Positions 19,346 to 28,262 of a stretch of DNA of 64,000 nucleotides are shown here, in pieces. The DNA is taken from the NCBI GenBank assembly GCA_958295955.1, contig OY282420.1:2680435-2744434 (forward strand), given 5' to 3'. The position numbers and the translations under genes were made by a program. Source of the stretch: an uncultured Bryobacterales bacterium (lineage in GTDB: Bacteria; Acidobacteriota; Terriglobia; Bryobacterales; UBA6623). Numbering within the stretch: the stretch's first letter is position 1; every line of letters begins with the position of its first letter. The notes below the pieces were generated by a model. That model ran no database searches. It saw only the letters and a list, made by a program, of their open reading frames with translations, and was not told the DNA's origin.

Positions 19346-22195
19346 ATGTCACGCAAGTTCTTATGGTCGGCGGCGCTGCCGCTCGTTGCCGCCGCGATCT
19401 ATCTGGCGGCGAGTCCCGCGCGTTCGGTCCGCGCTCAGGATGACCCGCTGCCGACGGTGGAGATCGCAACCGGCATCCGCGTCGTCCTCGGCATCGGCGA
19501 CGCGCAACCGACCGACTGGAGCGGGTCGGTCGAAGGCAACGCGCGCGCACTCGTCGACGGCCGGCGGGAAAGCAGACGCTGGAAACTGGAAAGCAATTCG
19601 TCTCCGCTCAAGCTTGCGGGCGGCGGAAAGGCGCCGCGGGTTCTGCCCGCTTCTCTGATGCTTTTGCCGCATGCCTCCGCGGAGACGCTGCGCATGCGCA
19701 CGGCCCAGGGAGAGTTTTCCTTCGCTCCCAACGATGTTCGACTCGGAGCCGATATGGAACGGCTCGACGGCCGCGTGCGCCTGGAACGCCGGCCGCCGGC
19801 CGTGAAGATCGGCCGGACCGGCGTCGAGGAAGATTTCGTTGCCGCCGCCGCCGGCGCGGACGGCGTGTTGTGGCTGGCTTACACGGTTTACGAAAGCGGC
19901 CGCGCCCTCGATGCCGCCGCGGCGCTCGCCGGCGCCTTCGACTCGGTGGAGTTCGACGGCAACGGCGACCGGGTGATGCTGGCGCGGCGGTCCGGCGAGA
20001 GCTGGGTCTCGGTCGGCCAAGTGTCCTCCGGCCTGAGCGATGTCTGGCAGCCCGTGCTGTCGGTGACGGAAAAAGGAGTTCTCGTCGCCTGGTCCGAGCA
20101 GCGCAACGGCAATTGGGATCTTTTTTCCAGGGTTTACGACCCGCAAGCCGAGGCTTTCCAGGCCGAGCGGCGCCTCACGCGGGACCCCGGCGCGGACATC
20201 AACGCCGCGGCCGCCGGAGAGTACATTGCCTGGCAAGCCCGCCGCGCAGACGATTTCGACATCTTCGCGGCCAAAATCGGCGAGGACCCGGTGCGCGTCT
20301 CCACCAGCAAGGCCAACGACTGGCGGCCCGCGGTCGCGGTAGATGCTACCGGCGCGGCATGGATCGCCTGGGATACCTACGACGCCGGCAACTACGACGT
20401 CTTCCTGCGCAAGCTCGACGGCGCGGAACTCGGCAAGCCCATAGCCGTCGCCGCCTCGCCGCGCTTCGAAGCCCGCCCTTCCGTTGTCGTGGACGATCAG
20501 GACCGCGTCTGGGTGGCGTTCGAAGACGCCGGCCCCGGCTGGGGCAAGGACTACGGCGACCGTTGGCCGGGCCGCCGGGCGGTTCCGTTCTACGCCGAAC
20601 GGAACATTCTTGTCCGCGTCTGGGACGGACGCTTGCGCGCTCCGGCCGCGCAGTTCCGCGCCCCGACCGTCGATTATTTTTCCGACGACCCGCGCATCGC
20701 CACTTCCCAGCGGCACAAGATCGGCATCCCCGTCATGCAAATCGACGCCCGCGGCCGCCCGTGGCTGTTCTATCGCAAGCACCCCTCGCAGACCGGCGTC
20801 GGCGAAGTCTGGCATAGTTACGCCGCCTACTACGAAGGCGAGCGCTGGTCGTCGCCGATCGAGTTGCAGGCGTCGAGCCACCTGCTCGACCGCCGCCCGA
20901 GCGTCGTGCCCCGCAAAGACGGCTCGCTGCACGCGGTTTATTCGTCTGACCATCGGCGCTCCGCCGTCCGCAACCGCAGGGACAGCGACATCTTTTACGC
21001 CGCGCTCGCGCTGCCCGATCCGCCCGCGCCCGCGGTGCTGCAGAAAGTCGATCCGCGAGAGCCGCGGACCGCCCCGCGCCCCGTTCATCCGAACGAAGCC
21101 GCGGACATCGCCCGCATGCGCGCCGCCCGCATCGAGGCCGGCGGCAAGCAACTCCAATACCTGCGCGGCGAGTTCCACCGGCACACCGAGTTCTCCGCCC
21201 ATCGCGACTGGGACGGCCCCTTCGAAGAGGTGTGGCGTTACGCGCTTGACGTCGCCGACATGGACTGGATCGGCCCCGGCGACCACGACTTCGCCGTCGG
21301 TCAGGACTACCTTTGGTGGCTGCAGCAAAAAATCACCGACATGCACCACCTGCCGGGCAAGTTCAACGGCATATACAGTTACGAGCGCAGCGCCCGCTAC
21401 CCCAGCGGCCACCGCAACGTGATCTTCCCGCGCCGGGGCATCCGCCCGCTGCCGCGCTCCGCCGACAAAGAGTACAACGAAGGCACGGAGCAAGACGGTT
21501 CCGCGGACATCAAAAATCTTTATGCGTATCTCAAACGTTTCGGCGCGATCTGTTCGTCGCACACCTCGGCCACGAACATGGGCACCGATTGGCGCGACAA
21601 CGACCCCGAGGTCGAACCCGTTGTCGAGATCTTTCAAGGCCACCGCCAGAACTATGAAGAAACCAACGCGCCGCTGGCCGCGCGCGGCCCCGACGACACG
21701 ATCCAGGGTTACCGTCCCAAGGGTTTCGTTTGGGAGGCGTTCCAAAAGAGCCGCAGACTGGGATTTCAGGCGTCGAGCGATCACATCTCGACGCACATCA
21801 GCTACGCGGTCGTCATCGCCGAGGAACACTCCCGCCAAGGGATTCTCGATGCTTTCAAGAAGCGCCACTCCTACGCCGCAAACGACAACATCCTGCTCGA
21901 CGTGCGCTGCGGCGAATTCATGATGGGCGACGCGTTCGTATCCGCCGAGGCGCCGCGGCTGGCGGTTAGAGCGACCGGCACGACGCCGATCGACCGCGTG
22001 GATATCGTCCGCCAAGTGGGCGCTTCAACCCCGCAATACGTCGCCTCGTTCGCGCCGCGCAAGCGGACCGTCGATATCGACTGGTATGACCCGGCCGCCG
22101 CCGCGGGGCAGGTCAACATGTACTATGTGCGCTTGCAGCAGCGCAACGAAGCGCTGGCCTGGGCCAGCCCGCTGTGGATCGAGTACCGGCCTTGA
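19346..22195 (+). CDS. large exported DUF3604/PHP-like protein
   Basis: The 949-residue protein starts MSRKFLWSAALPLVAAAIYL, a signal peptide. Residues ~20-560 look like a beta-propeller with repeated strands (VAWSEQRNGNWDLFSRVYD, IAWQARRADDFDIFAAKI, AWIAWDTYDAGNYDVFLRKL). The C-terminal ~350 residues carry a DUF3604 domain, related to PHP metallo-phosphoesterases: FHRHTEFSAHRDWD, GPGDHDF, SSHTSATNMG and FQASSDHIS supply likely metal ligands. The frame stays open 108 codons upstream but those run antisense through the hydrolase and hide the signal. Substrate unknown. Confidence 0.85.
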   Translation: MSRKFLWSAALPLVAAAIYLAASPARSVRAQDDPLPTVEIATGIRVVLGIGDAQPTDWSGSVEGNARALVDGRRESRRWKLESNSSPLKLAGGGKAPRVLPASLMLLPHASAETLRMRTAQGEFSFAPNDVRLGADMERLDGRVRLERRPPAVKIGRTGVEEDFVAAAAGADGVLWLAYTVYESGRALDAAAALAGAFDSVEFDGNGDRVMLARRSGESWVSVGQVSSGLSDVWQPVLSVTEKGVLVAWSEQRNGNWDLFSRVYDPQAEAFQAERRLTRDPGADINAAAAGEYIAWQARRADDFDIFAAKIGEDPVRVSTSKANDWRPAVAVDATGAAWIAWDTYDAGNYDVFLRKLDGAELGKPIAVAASPRFEARPSVVVDDQDRVWVAFEDAGPGWGKDYGDRWPGRRAVPFYAERNILVRVWDGRLRAPAAQFRAPTVDYFSDDPRIATSQRHKIGIPVMQIDARGRPWLFYRKHPSQTGVGEVWHSYAAYYEGERWSSPIELQASSHLLDRRPSVVPRKDGSLHAVYSSDHRRSAVRNRRDSDIFYAALALPDPPAPAVLQKVDPREPRTAPRPVHPNEAADIARMRAARIEAGGKQLQYLRGEFHRHTEFSAHRDWDGPFEEVWRYALDVADMDWIGPGDHDFAVGQDYLWWLQQKITDMHHLPGKFNGIYSYERSARYPSGHRNVIFPRRGIRPLPRSADKEYNEGTEQDGSADIKNLYAYLKRFGAICSSHTSATNMGTDWRDNDPEVEPVVEIFQGHRQNYEETNAPLAARGPDDTIQGYRPKGFVWEAFQKSRRLGFQASSDHISTHISYAVVIAEEHSRQGILDAFKKRHSYAANDNILLDVRCGEFMMGDAFVSAEAPRLAVRATGTTPIDRVDIVRQVGASTPQYVASFAPRKRTVDIDWYDPAAAAGQVNMYYVRLQQRNEALAWASPLWIEYRP

Positions 22196-22262
22196 GCGCG
22201 CGGGTGACGGCGCGGAAAAACATCGCAATTCTTCGCTCGCGCGCGGCTTCACCGCGCCCGCC

Positions 22263-22733
22263 TCAATTCAGGTACGCCGCCATGACCCGCGCAGCCTGGT
22301 CCGCGGCTTCCTGGTCCAGCCCCTTGACGCCGATCACGTACTTGCCTTTCTGGAAGACGAGCGTCGGCGTCCCCGCGTCCAGGCCGAAGTAGCCGCCCAG
22401 GTGAGGGATGAACGCGGCGTCCTGCAGCGCGTCCTTGTAGTCCATGAACAGGAAGAGCGCCTGATCGCCGTTGCCGCGCAAGGTGAAGAACATCTGGTAC
22501 TTTTTGCCGTCGGCCTCGTACTCGGCGAAGTTTCCGCCGGGCATGAAGTCCTTGTCCGCCAGACGGCTCGCAACGATCTTCGCGGCGACAAGCCCGTCTT
22601 TCGGAAATTTGTACGTCTCGTCCAGGATTTTTTCCTGCGGCGCGGCCTGCTTTTCCTGAGCGGTCGGCTCGCCGCTCGGTCCGCCGCACGCCCACGGCAG
22701 GCTCAGGCAAAGGGCAAACAGAGTCGGCTTCAT
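22263..22733 (-). CDS. exported or lipoprotein of unknown function
   Basis: The 156-residue protein starts MKPTLFALCLSLPWACGG. Cys16 is a candidate lipidation site, though the preceding PWA is a poor lipobox. The mature part has KYQMFFTLRGNGDQALFLFM and a C-terminal helix EAADQAARVMAAYLN. I do not recognise the family. Its ATG overlaps the MOSC gene stop by four bases (22730-22733), so the two are translationally coupled. Confidence 0.7.
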   Translation of the reverse strand: MKPTLFALCLSLPWACGGPSGEPTAQEKQAAPQEKILDETYKFPKDGLVAAKIVASRLADKDFMPGGNFAEYEADGKKYQMFFTLRGNGDQALFLFMDYKDALQDAAFIPHLGGYFGLDAGTPTLVFQKGKYVIGVKGLDQEAADQAARVMAAYLN

Positions 22734-23200
22734 GCGAATAGCCCCTTTTGTTCGTTTCCGGTGACGATTTTAACCTCATCGCCAACGCGCAGCGCGCCGC
22801 CGCGGACGATTTTTCCGTAAACGCCGCCGCGGCAAGCGGGCTTTAGGGCGTTCTGCAGGCCGGGACGGAAATCGTCCATCAGGCGGCAGGGCGCGAGCTC
22901 CGCGACGACGGCGATGACGCAGCCCGGCCCGATTGCGATCCGCCCGCCGATGCTGCCGGGCAAATCGACCCCCTCGACGAGCAGGTTGGCGCGCCGCCCG
23001 CGGGGTTCGATCTGCGGGTCGCCGAGGTCGGCGCAGACGTCCGCCCAGGCTTCGCGGCTCATCAACGATACTTGGCGGCTGCCTCCGCCCGCGTGGTCGC
23101 CTGACAACCCGCAGCCCGCAACGGCTTCGGCGGAGGCGGCTTCCTTGACCGGAGTGCGCGCCGCCGGCCGTAGATAGATCGCAGCTAATCGACCTGCCAT
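22730..23200 (-). CDS. MOSC domain protein
   Basis: MOSC domains handle molybdenum cofactor sulfur or act on N-hydroxylated substrates. The 156-residue protein from the ATG at 23198-23200 reads MAGRLAAIYLRPAARTPVKE and has GCGLSGDHAGGGSRQVSLMS, RANLLVEGVDLP and the conserved cysteine in LKPACRGGVYGKI. The frame runs 13 codons further to a TTG, but TATGCT 6 nt before this ATG supports the shorter start. Coupled to the following lipoprotein gene. Confidence 0.8.
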   Translation of the reverse strand: MAGRLAAIYLRPAARTPVKEAASAEAVAGCGLSGDHAGGGSRQVSLMSREAWADVCADLGDPQIEPRGRRANLLVEGVDLPGSIGGRIAIGPGCVIAVVAELAPCRLMDDFRPGLQNALKPACRGGVYGKIVRGGALRVGDEVKIVTGNEQKGLFA

Positions 23201-23206
23201 GTAACC

Positions 23207-23212
23207 AGCATA
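23207..23212 (-). promoter_or_regulatory. -10 element placed for a leaderless transcript
   Basis: TATGCT on the minus strand, identical to the -10 of the ribosomal promoter, lies 6 nt before the ATG at 23198-23200 of the MOSC gene. No Shine-Dalgarno lies between. Confidence 0.5.
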
Positions 23213-23312
23213 TAATTCCGCTTGCTTCATGGCCGGCAACGACCGGATGCTTTGTGCGCGCCCGCGGGATGCGCTACGCTTGCAATGTCACGCAACCCGC
23301 AGGGCGGTCTCA

Positions 23313-24689
23313 ATGGCTACGGAGCAAGCTTTCCGCGAAGACTCGGAAGAGGGGCTGATACGCGGCCTGGGGCTGAAAGAAGCTGTCTCGGCCAACGTGG
23401 TCGAGATGCTCGGCATCGGCCCCTTTATCACCATCCCGATTCTGATCGCGGCCATGGGCGGCCCCCATGCCTTGCTGGGCTGGCTGCTGGGGGCCGCGCT
23501 GGCTGTCTGCGACGGCTTGGTCTGGGCCGAGCTGGGAGCCGCCATGCCCGGAGCAGGGGGTTCCTACATCTATCTCAGGGAAGCCTACGGCCCCAAGAAG
23601 ATGGGCCGGATGATGTCTTTCCTCTTCGTCTGGATGATTTTCTTCACCGCCCCGCTTTCCGTGGCGACCGGGGCCGTCGGGTTTGCCCGCTACGCCCGCT
23701 ATCTGGGTCCCGATCTTTCTCCGCTGACCACCCAATTCATCGCGGTGGGGCTTTGTCTGCTCGTCACCTTCGCGCTTTACCGCGGCATTCGCACGATCGG
23801 CCGGCTCTCGTTCATACTCATGCTGGCCGCCGTCGGAACCATTCTCTGGGTAATTGTCTCGGGGCTTTTCAACATCCGCGGCGAGCTTCTTTTCGATATT
23901 CCCGAGGGCGCCTTCTCCCTGTCGTGGGGGTTCGTTTCCGGCTTGGGAGGCGCCGCGCTGATCGGCATCTACGGCTACGGCGGCTATAACAACATCTGCT
24001 TCCTGGGCGGAGAAGTCAGAAACCCGAGCCGGAACATCCCTTTCGCCGTCATCGCCTCGATCGTCATCGTGGCGCTGCTTTACATCTTTCTGAACGTCAC
24101 GATCATCGGCGTCGTCCCTTGGCGCGAAGCGATGGACTCGCAACACATAGTCTCCGATTTCATGGAAATCGTCTATGGGCCGTGGGCGGCGCAGGTGCTG
24201 ACCTGGCTGGTCCTGGGCGCGTCGGCCGCATCCGTTTTCGCTCTGTTGCTCGGCTATTCGAGGATTCCCTACGCCGCCGCCAGGGACGGCAGGTTCTTCG
24301 CTGTTTTCGGCAAGCTGCACCCGGCCAAACGCTTCCCCCATGTCTCGCTGTTGACGCTGGGGACGGCCTCGACCGTTTTCTGTTTCGTCGACCTGGAAAA
24401 CATCATTCAGGCGCTCATCGTGATCCAGATCGTGATTCAGGTGTTGGGGCAAATTGTCGCCGTGACTCTGATTCGAAGGTACCGGCCCGATATCCACCGG
24501 CCTTTCCGCATGTGGGCTTATCCGCTGCCCAGCATCGCGGCCGCGATTCTCTGGCTCCTGGTGCTGGTCTCGACGGGCGCCGCCATTGTGGGTTTGGGGC
24601 TGCTGGTGCTGGCTCTGGGCATCGGTCTGTACATGCTCAGGGCGCGCCGGGTCGGCGAGTGGCCGTTCCAGCCGGTTGGCGAATCGTAA
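23313..24689 (+). CDS. APC-superfamily permease
   Basis: Amino acid/polyamine/organocation-type transporter of 458 residues with about 12 membrane segments. It starts MATEQAFREDSEEGLIRGLG; TM1 carries the substrate-loop pattern MLGIGPFITIPILIAAMGG and the GAAMPGAGGSYIYLREAYGP block is the family hallmark after TM2. An earlier in-frame start is rejected because it adds an unrelated stretch that overlaps the MOSC upstream region. Its 3' end overlaps the convergent CRTAC1 gene by 53 bp. Substrate cannot be assigned. Confidence 0.9.
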   Translation: MATEQAFREDSEEGLIRGLGLKEAVSANVVEMLGIGPFITIPILIAAMGGPHALLGWLLGAALAVCDGLVWAELGAAMPGAGGSYIYLREAYGPKKMGRMMSFLFVWMIFFTAPLSVATGAVGFARYARYLGPDLSPLTTQFIAVGLCLLVTFALYRGIRTIGRLSFILMLAAVGTILWVIVSGLFNIRGELLFDIPEGAFSLSWGFVSGLGGAALIGIYGYGGYNNICFLGGEVRNPSRNIPFAVIASIVIVALLYIFLNVTIIGVVPWREAMDSQHIVSDFMEIVYGPWAAQVLTWLVLGASAASVFALLLGYSRIPYAAARDGRFFAVFGKLHPAKRFPHVSLLTLGTASTVFCFVDLENIIQALIVIQIVIQVLGQIVAVTLIRRYRPDIHRPFRMWAYPLPSIAAAILWLLVLVSTGAAIVGLGLLVLALGIGLYMLRARRVGEWPFQPVGES

Positions 24690-26388
24690 TCTCCCGGCCG
24701 GCCTCCACCTCTTTCAAGGTCGAAGTTCCGCCTCCGGGCCAACGGACTTCCACCGAGTCCGCTTGCGCATGGGCGCCCATCCCGAAATGGAGCGTCAGTT
24801 CGCTCTGCGAAAGATAGCTCCCGCCGCTATGCGCTTCGCGCATCTGCAGCAGGTCTCCGGCGCGGACCCTGACCCGCGCCCCCAAGGCGAGACGATTGCC
24901 GCCCGAGCCGGCCAGGCGGATTCTCAAGTAGCGGTTTCCCTCGACAGGCCGGTTCCAGAAGAGCGTGGGGCCGGAGTCGATGTTGTTGAGCGCCAGGTCC
25001 AGCGCCCCGTCGCCGTCGAAGTCGGCCGCGGCCGCTCCCCGGCTGGATTGCTCGTTTGCCGGACGCAGGAGATCCGACTGCTCCTGGAAACGGCCGTTCC
25101 CCAGGTTGCGGAAAAGGAGGCTTCTCTGGCGGTACGGCCCTACGGAGGGCTGTTGGAGTCGGTCCACGCCGGGAAAGACGTGCCCGTTGGCCGCAAAAAT
25201 GTCCAGCCGTCCATCGTTGTCGAAATCCAGAAAGAGCGTCCCCCAGCCGACGAAGGGGAGCGTGGGGCGGTCGAGTCCGGCCCGAGTGGTGACGTCGGAG
25301 AAGTTGAGGCCGCCCTCATTGCGGTACAGCGTGTTGTATTCCTCGGAAAAATGCGTGACGTACAGCGAGAGGCGCCCGCTGTTGAGAAAATCCCCGACCG
25401 CGACGCCCATCCCGGCCTGTTCGACGCCGTGGCCGTTGAAGGCCGTGCCCGACAGGAGCCCGACTTCTTCGAATGCGGCGTTGCCCAAGTTCCTATAGAG
25501 CAGGTTGGGCGTCGAATCGTTGGCTACGAAAAGGTCGGGCAGACCGTCGTCGTCCAGGTCCGCGAAGACCGCCCCGAGTCCGTAGTAAGCCTCCGGGTCG
25601 CTCAATCCGCTGCTCGCGGATCGCTCGTCGAAGGCGCCGTCTCCGCGATTGAGAAAGAACGAATCGCCGGCGCCTTGCAGCCCCCGCGGGCCGCACATGA
25701 CGGGCAGGCCCAGATAGCGGCAGCCCAGGCCCGCCCTGCCCATCGAGCCGTAGGCCGGGCTTCCGGGTTGCGGCAGATTGCTTGGGTCCAACTCGATATA
25801 GTTGGCGACGAATAAGTCCAGGTCCCCGTCGAGGTCGACATCGGCCCAGGCCGAGCCGGTCGACCAGCGGGAGTCGTTTACGCCCGCCTGTTCGGTGACG
25901 TCTTCGAAGGAGCCGTCGCCTCGATTGCGCAGTAGTTGATTGGGGCCGTAGGCGGTGACGTAGAGATCGGGAAACCCGTCGGCGTCGTAGTCGGTGACCG
26001 AGCAGCCCATGCCCCAATGGCCGTTGCCTCCGGCGCCGGCTTTTTCCGTGGTCTCCTCGAAACGGCGGCCGCCCCAATTGCGGAACAGCGCGTGCCGCAA
26101 GTTCGAGGGCTTGCTTTTCTGGAAGTCTTCGAGGCTGCCGCCGTTCACGAAATAAAGATCGGGGCGGCCGTCCGAGTCGTAGTCGAGCACGCAGACGCCG
26201 GCGGAATTCGCTTCGACGATGTAGCGTTTCCGGCTGTCGCCGCTGGTCAAATGGAAGCCGCTCAGGCCGGCGGTGTCCGCCGCTTCGACAAAGCGCGGCT
26301 GCGGCAGGAGCCGGTCCGGCAAAAAAAGCCCGCAAAAGAGCAGAAGCCCGATCGGGAAAGAAACACAGGCCCTGCGGCAGCGGGGCAC
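24637..26388 (-). CDS. CRTAC1-like exported protein (VCBS/FG-GAP repeats, ASPIC/UnbV)
   Basis: The 583-residue protein starts at a GTG and has a signal peptide (SFPIGLLLFCGLFLPDRLL). Repeats with calcium-binding DxDxDGxxD loops follow: DYDSDGRPDLYFVNGG, DYDADGFPDLYV, DVDLDGDLDLFVANY, DLDDDGLPDLFVANDS and DFDNDGRLDIFAANGH, consistent with an integrin-like beta-propeller. The end LGARVRVRAGDLLQM...VEVRWPGGGTSTL is an ASPIC/UnbV domain. Divergent from a TPR gene, a common pairing in Acidobacteriota. TATAAT lies 9 nt before the GTG. Confidence 0.9.
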   Translation of the reverse strand: MPRCRRACVSFPIGLLLFCGLFLPDRLLPQPRFVEAADTAGLSGFHLTSGDSRKRYIVEANSAGVCVLDYDSDGRPDLYFVNGGSLEDFQKSKPSNLRHALFRNWGGRRFEETTEKAGAGGNGHWGMGCSVTDYDADGFPDLYVTAYGPNQLLRNRGDGSFEDVTEQAGVNDSRWSTGSAWADVDLDGDLDLFVANYIELDPSNLPQPGSPAYGSMGRAGLGCRYLGLPVMCGPRGLQGAGDSFFLNRGDGAFDERSASSGLSDPEAYYGLGAVFADLDDDGLPDLFVANDSTPNLLYRNLGNAAFEEVGLLSGTAFNGHGVEQAGMGVAVGDFLNSGRLSLYVTHFSEEYNTLYRNEGGLNFSDVTTRAGLDRPTLPFVGWGTLFLDFDNDGRLDIFAANGHVFPGVDRLQQPSVGPYRQRSLLFRNLGNGRFQEQSDLLRPANEQSSRGAAAADFDGDGALDLALNNIDSGPTLFWNRPVEGNRYLRIRLAGSGGNRLALGARVRVRAGDLLQMREAHSGGSYLSQSELTLHFGMGAHAQADSVEVRWPGGGTSTLKEVEAGREITIRQPAGTATRRPGAP

Positions 26389-26397
26389 GGCATGTCC

Positions 26398-26403
26398 ATT
26401 ATA
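26398..26403 (-). promoter_or_regulatory. perfect -10 element placed for a leaderless transcript
   Basis: TATAAT on the minus strand lies 9 nt before the GTG at 26386-26388. It is the best -10 match in the window, yet leaves no room for a leader or Shine-Dalgarno. No good -35 is visible. Confidence 0.55.
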
Positions 26404-26525
26404 AAGGGATCTTGCGGGTGCGCCGTTGAGCCGGCCGGAGCGTCCTGCGAACCGGAAGCGGCGGATATATACTGCAAACGGGTCCTCTCGCGGCTGCTCA
26501 ACGCAAGGGCCGCCGGAACAAGGCG

Positions 26526-28262
26526 ATGAATGGATTCACATGGAAGTCCCTCGGCCGCCGCGCCCCGCGGGCTTGTGCGGCCGGGTTCGTTTTGCTGTGC
26601 GTCTGGCGGACGCTACCCGCCATGCCGCAGTCGCGGGTCCCGGCTGACGCCGCCGCCGAATTCAACCGCGCCTTGGACCACTTCCGCGCCGGCAGCTATC
26701 CGCAGGCGCTGCAAGTCCTCGAGCCGCTTGAACGCCGCCGCCCCGCCGTCGCCGAGATTCAACACCTGCTGGCGATCGTCCTCGATCTCAACCGGAAGCC
26801 GGAGGAGGCCAACCGGCACTTCCGGCGGGCCGTGGAATTACAGCCGGACGCGGCCGTTCTGCGCACGAATTTCGGCGCCAGCCTGATGCGCCTGGGGCAG
26901 GCCGCGGAAGCCGCGGAGCAGTTCCGCAAGGCTCTGGAATTGGAGGCGGACAATCCCACGGCGAGCTTCAATCTGGGAACGATACTCTTGCAGCAGGGCC
27001 GTCCCGAACAGGCGCTTCCCCGGTTGGAAAAGGCGTATGCAACGCAGTCGGACGTCTATGAGAATGCGTACCAGCTTGCCTACTGCCGGTTTTTGCTGGG
27101 GAAGTACGCAGCGGCGGACGAGGTTCTGCAGAAACTGGCGGGACCGGCAGCGCCGCGGGCCGAGTTGCGCTTCCTGCAAGCGCTCACAGACCGCGCTTTG
27201 GGGCGCGCCGACCGTACGCGCGAGGTCTTGCAGGCAGTCAAGCCTCTGCTGAACGGCCGCCCGCAACTGCAATTTCAGGCGGCGTTGCTGCTCTTGAGTC
27301 AAGACCTGCCGGAACCCGCCGAGGAACTGCTCCTGTCGGTTGTGGAGCAGCTTCCGGCTTCCTATCCGGCCCGTCTCAACCTGGCCTTGGCTCAAAAAGG
27401 ACTGGCGAAGCTGCCTGCAGCCGCGCGCACGGCGAACGCCGCCCTCGGCCTCAAGGAAACCGGCGAGGTCCATCTGCTTCTGGGGGACATCCTGGAGGCC
27501 CAGGAAAAGCCGCTCGAGGCGGTCGCTCATTTTCAGCGGGCGGTAGCTCTGGAACCCACGCCGGCAAACTACTATGCTTTGGGCCACGAATTCCTGATTC
27601 ATTGGAACTGGGAGGCCGCGGCGCAAGTCTTTTCGGCCGGCCTCGAAAGCCGCCCCGATTCCTGGCGCATGTGGGTCGGCGCCGGCGCCGCGGCGACCGG
27701 CCTGACGCGCTACGAGGAAGCCACCCGCGCCTTTTTACAGGCCGTGAAGCTCAAGCCCGAAGAGCTGGGGGGCTACCGCTTGCTCGCGCAAACATTCGAC
27801 CGCTCGGAAGAGGCTTTCGACGATGCCGCGGGCGCCTTCCGGGAACTGCTCGCACGGGAAGCGGCAAATCCCTGGGCCCGTTATTTCGAGGCGCTGGCGA
27901 CTTTCCAACAGGCTTCCCGGTCGGGAGATGCGAGTCGGTTGGCGTCCCGCGCCGAAACGTTGCTGGCGTTGACCCGTGAGAACCCCCGCTTTCTGGAAGC
28001 GCATCTGCTGTTGGGCGAGATCCGATTCGAGTTGGGCGACTGGGCAGCTTCGGCCGCGGCGCTGCAGCGGGCAATCCGGCTCGATGCGGAACATGCGTCG
28101 GCCCACTATCGGTTGGGCCTTGCACTGCAGCGCTCGGGGCGGCCGCAGGAAGCGCGGCAGGCGCTCCAACGGTATCGGGTCCTGAAAGACCGAGAGGACC
28201 GCACTACCGGCGAGAGAGCCGCGGCAACCACCCGGTTTATCGTGGAGATGGAAAAGAGATGA
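26526..28262 (+). CDS. exported tetratricopeptide-repeat protein
   Basis: The 578-residue protein has an N-terminal export segment (ACAAGFVLLCVWRTLPAM, ~15-32) and then TPR helices throughout, for example FNRALDHFRAGSYPQALQVL (~46-65), NFGASLMRLGQAAEAAEQF and a C-terminal ASAHYRLGLALQRSGRPQEA. It probably scaffolds protein complexes in the envelope. The stop overlaps the kinase start by four bases, so it leads a TPR-kinase-GH4 operon. TATACT about 60 nt upstream may be its -10. Confidence 0.85.
   Translation: MNGFTWKSLGRRAPRACAAGFVLLCVWRTLPAMPQSRVPADAAAEFNRALDHFRAGSYPQALQVLEPLERRRPAVAEIQHLLAIVLDLNRKPEEANRHFRRAVELQPDAAVLRTNFGASLMRLGQAAEAAEQFRKALELEADNPTASFNLGTILLQQGRPEQALPRLEKAYATQSDVYENAYQLAYCRFLLGKYAAADEVLQKLAGPAAPRAELRFLQALTDRALGRADRTREVLQAVKPLLNGRPQLQFQAALLLLSQDLPEPAEELLLSVVEQLPASYPARLNLALAQKGLAKLPAAARTANAALGLKETGEVHLLLGDILEAQEKPLEAVAHFQRAVALEPTPANYYALGHEFLIHWNWEAAAQVFSAGLESRPDSWRMWVGAGAAATGLTRYEEATRAFLQAVKLKPEELGGYRLLAQTFDRSEEAFDDAAGAFRELLAREAANPWARYFEALATFQQASRSGDASRLASRAETLLALTRENPRFLEAHLLLGEIRFELGDWAASAAALQRAIRLDAEHASAHYRLGLALQRSGRPQEARQALQRYRVLKDREDRTTGERAAATTRFIVEMEKR

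Noticed and set aside
19361-22015. Minus-strand open frame of about 880 codons antisense to the DUF3604 gene
   Set aside because: Shadow of a GC-rich gene. Composition is Arg/Gly/Val-rich and no domain is visible.
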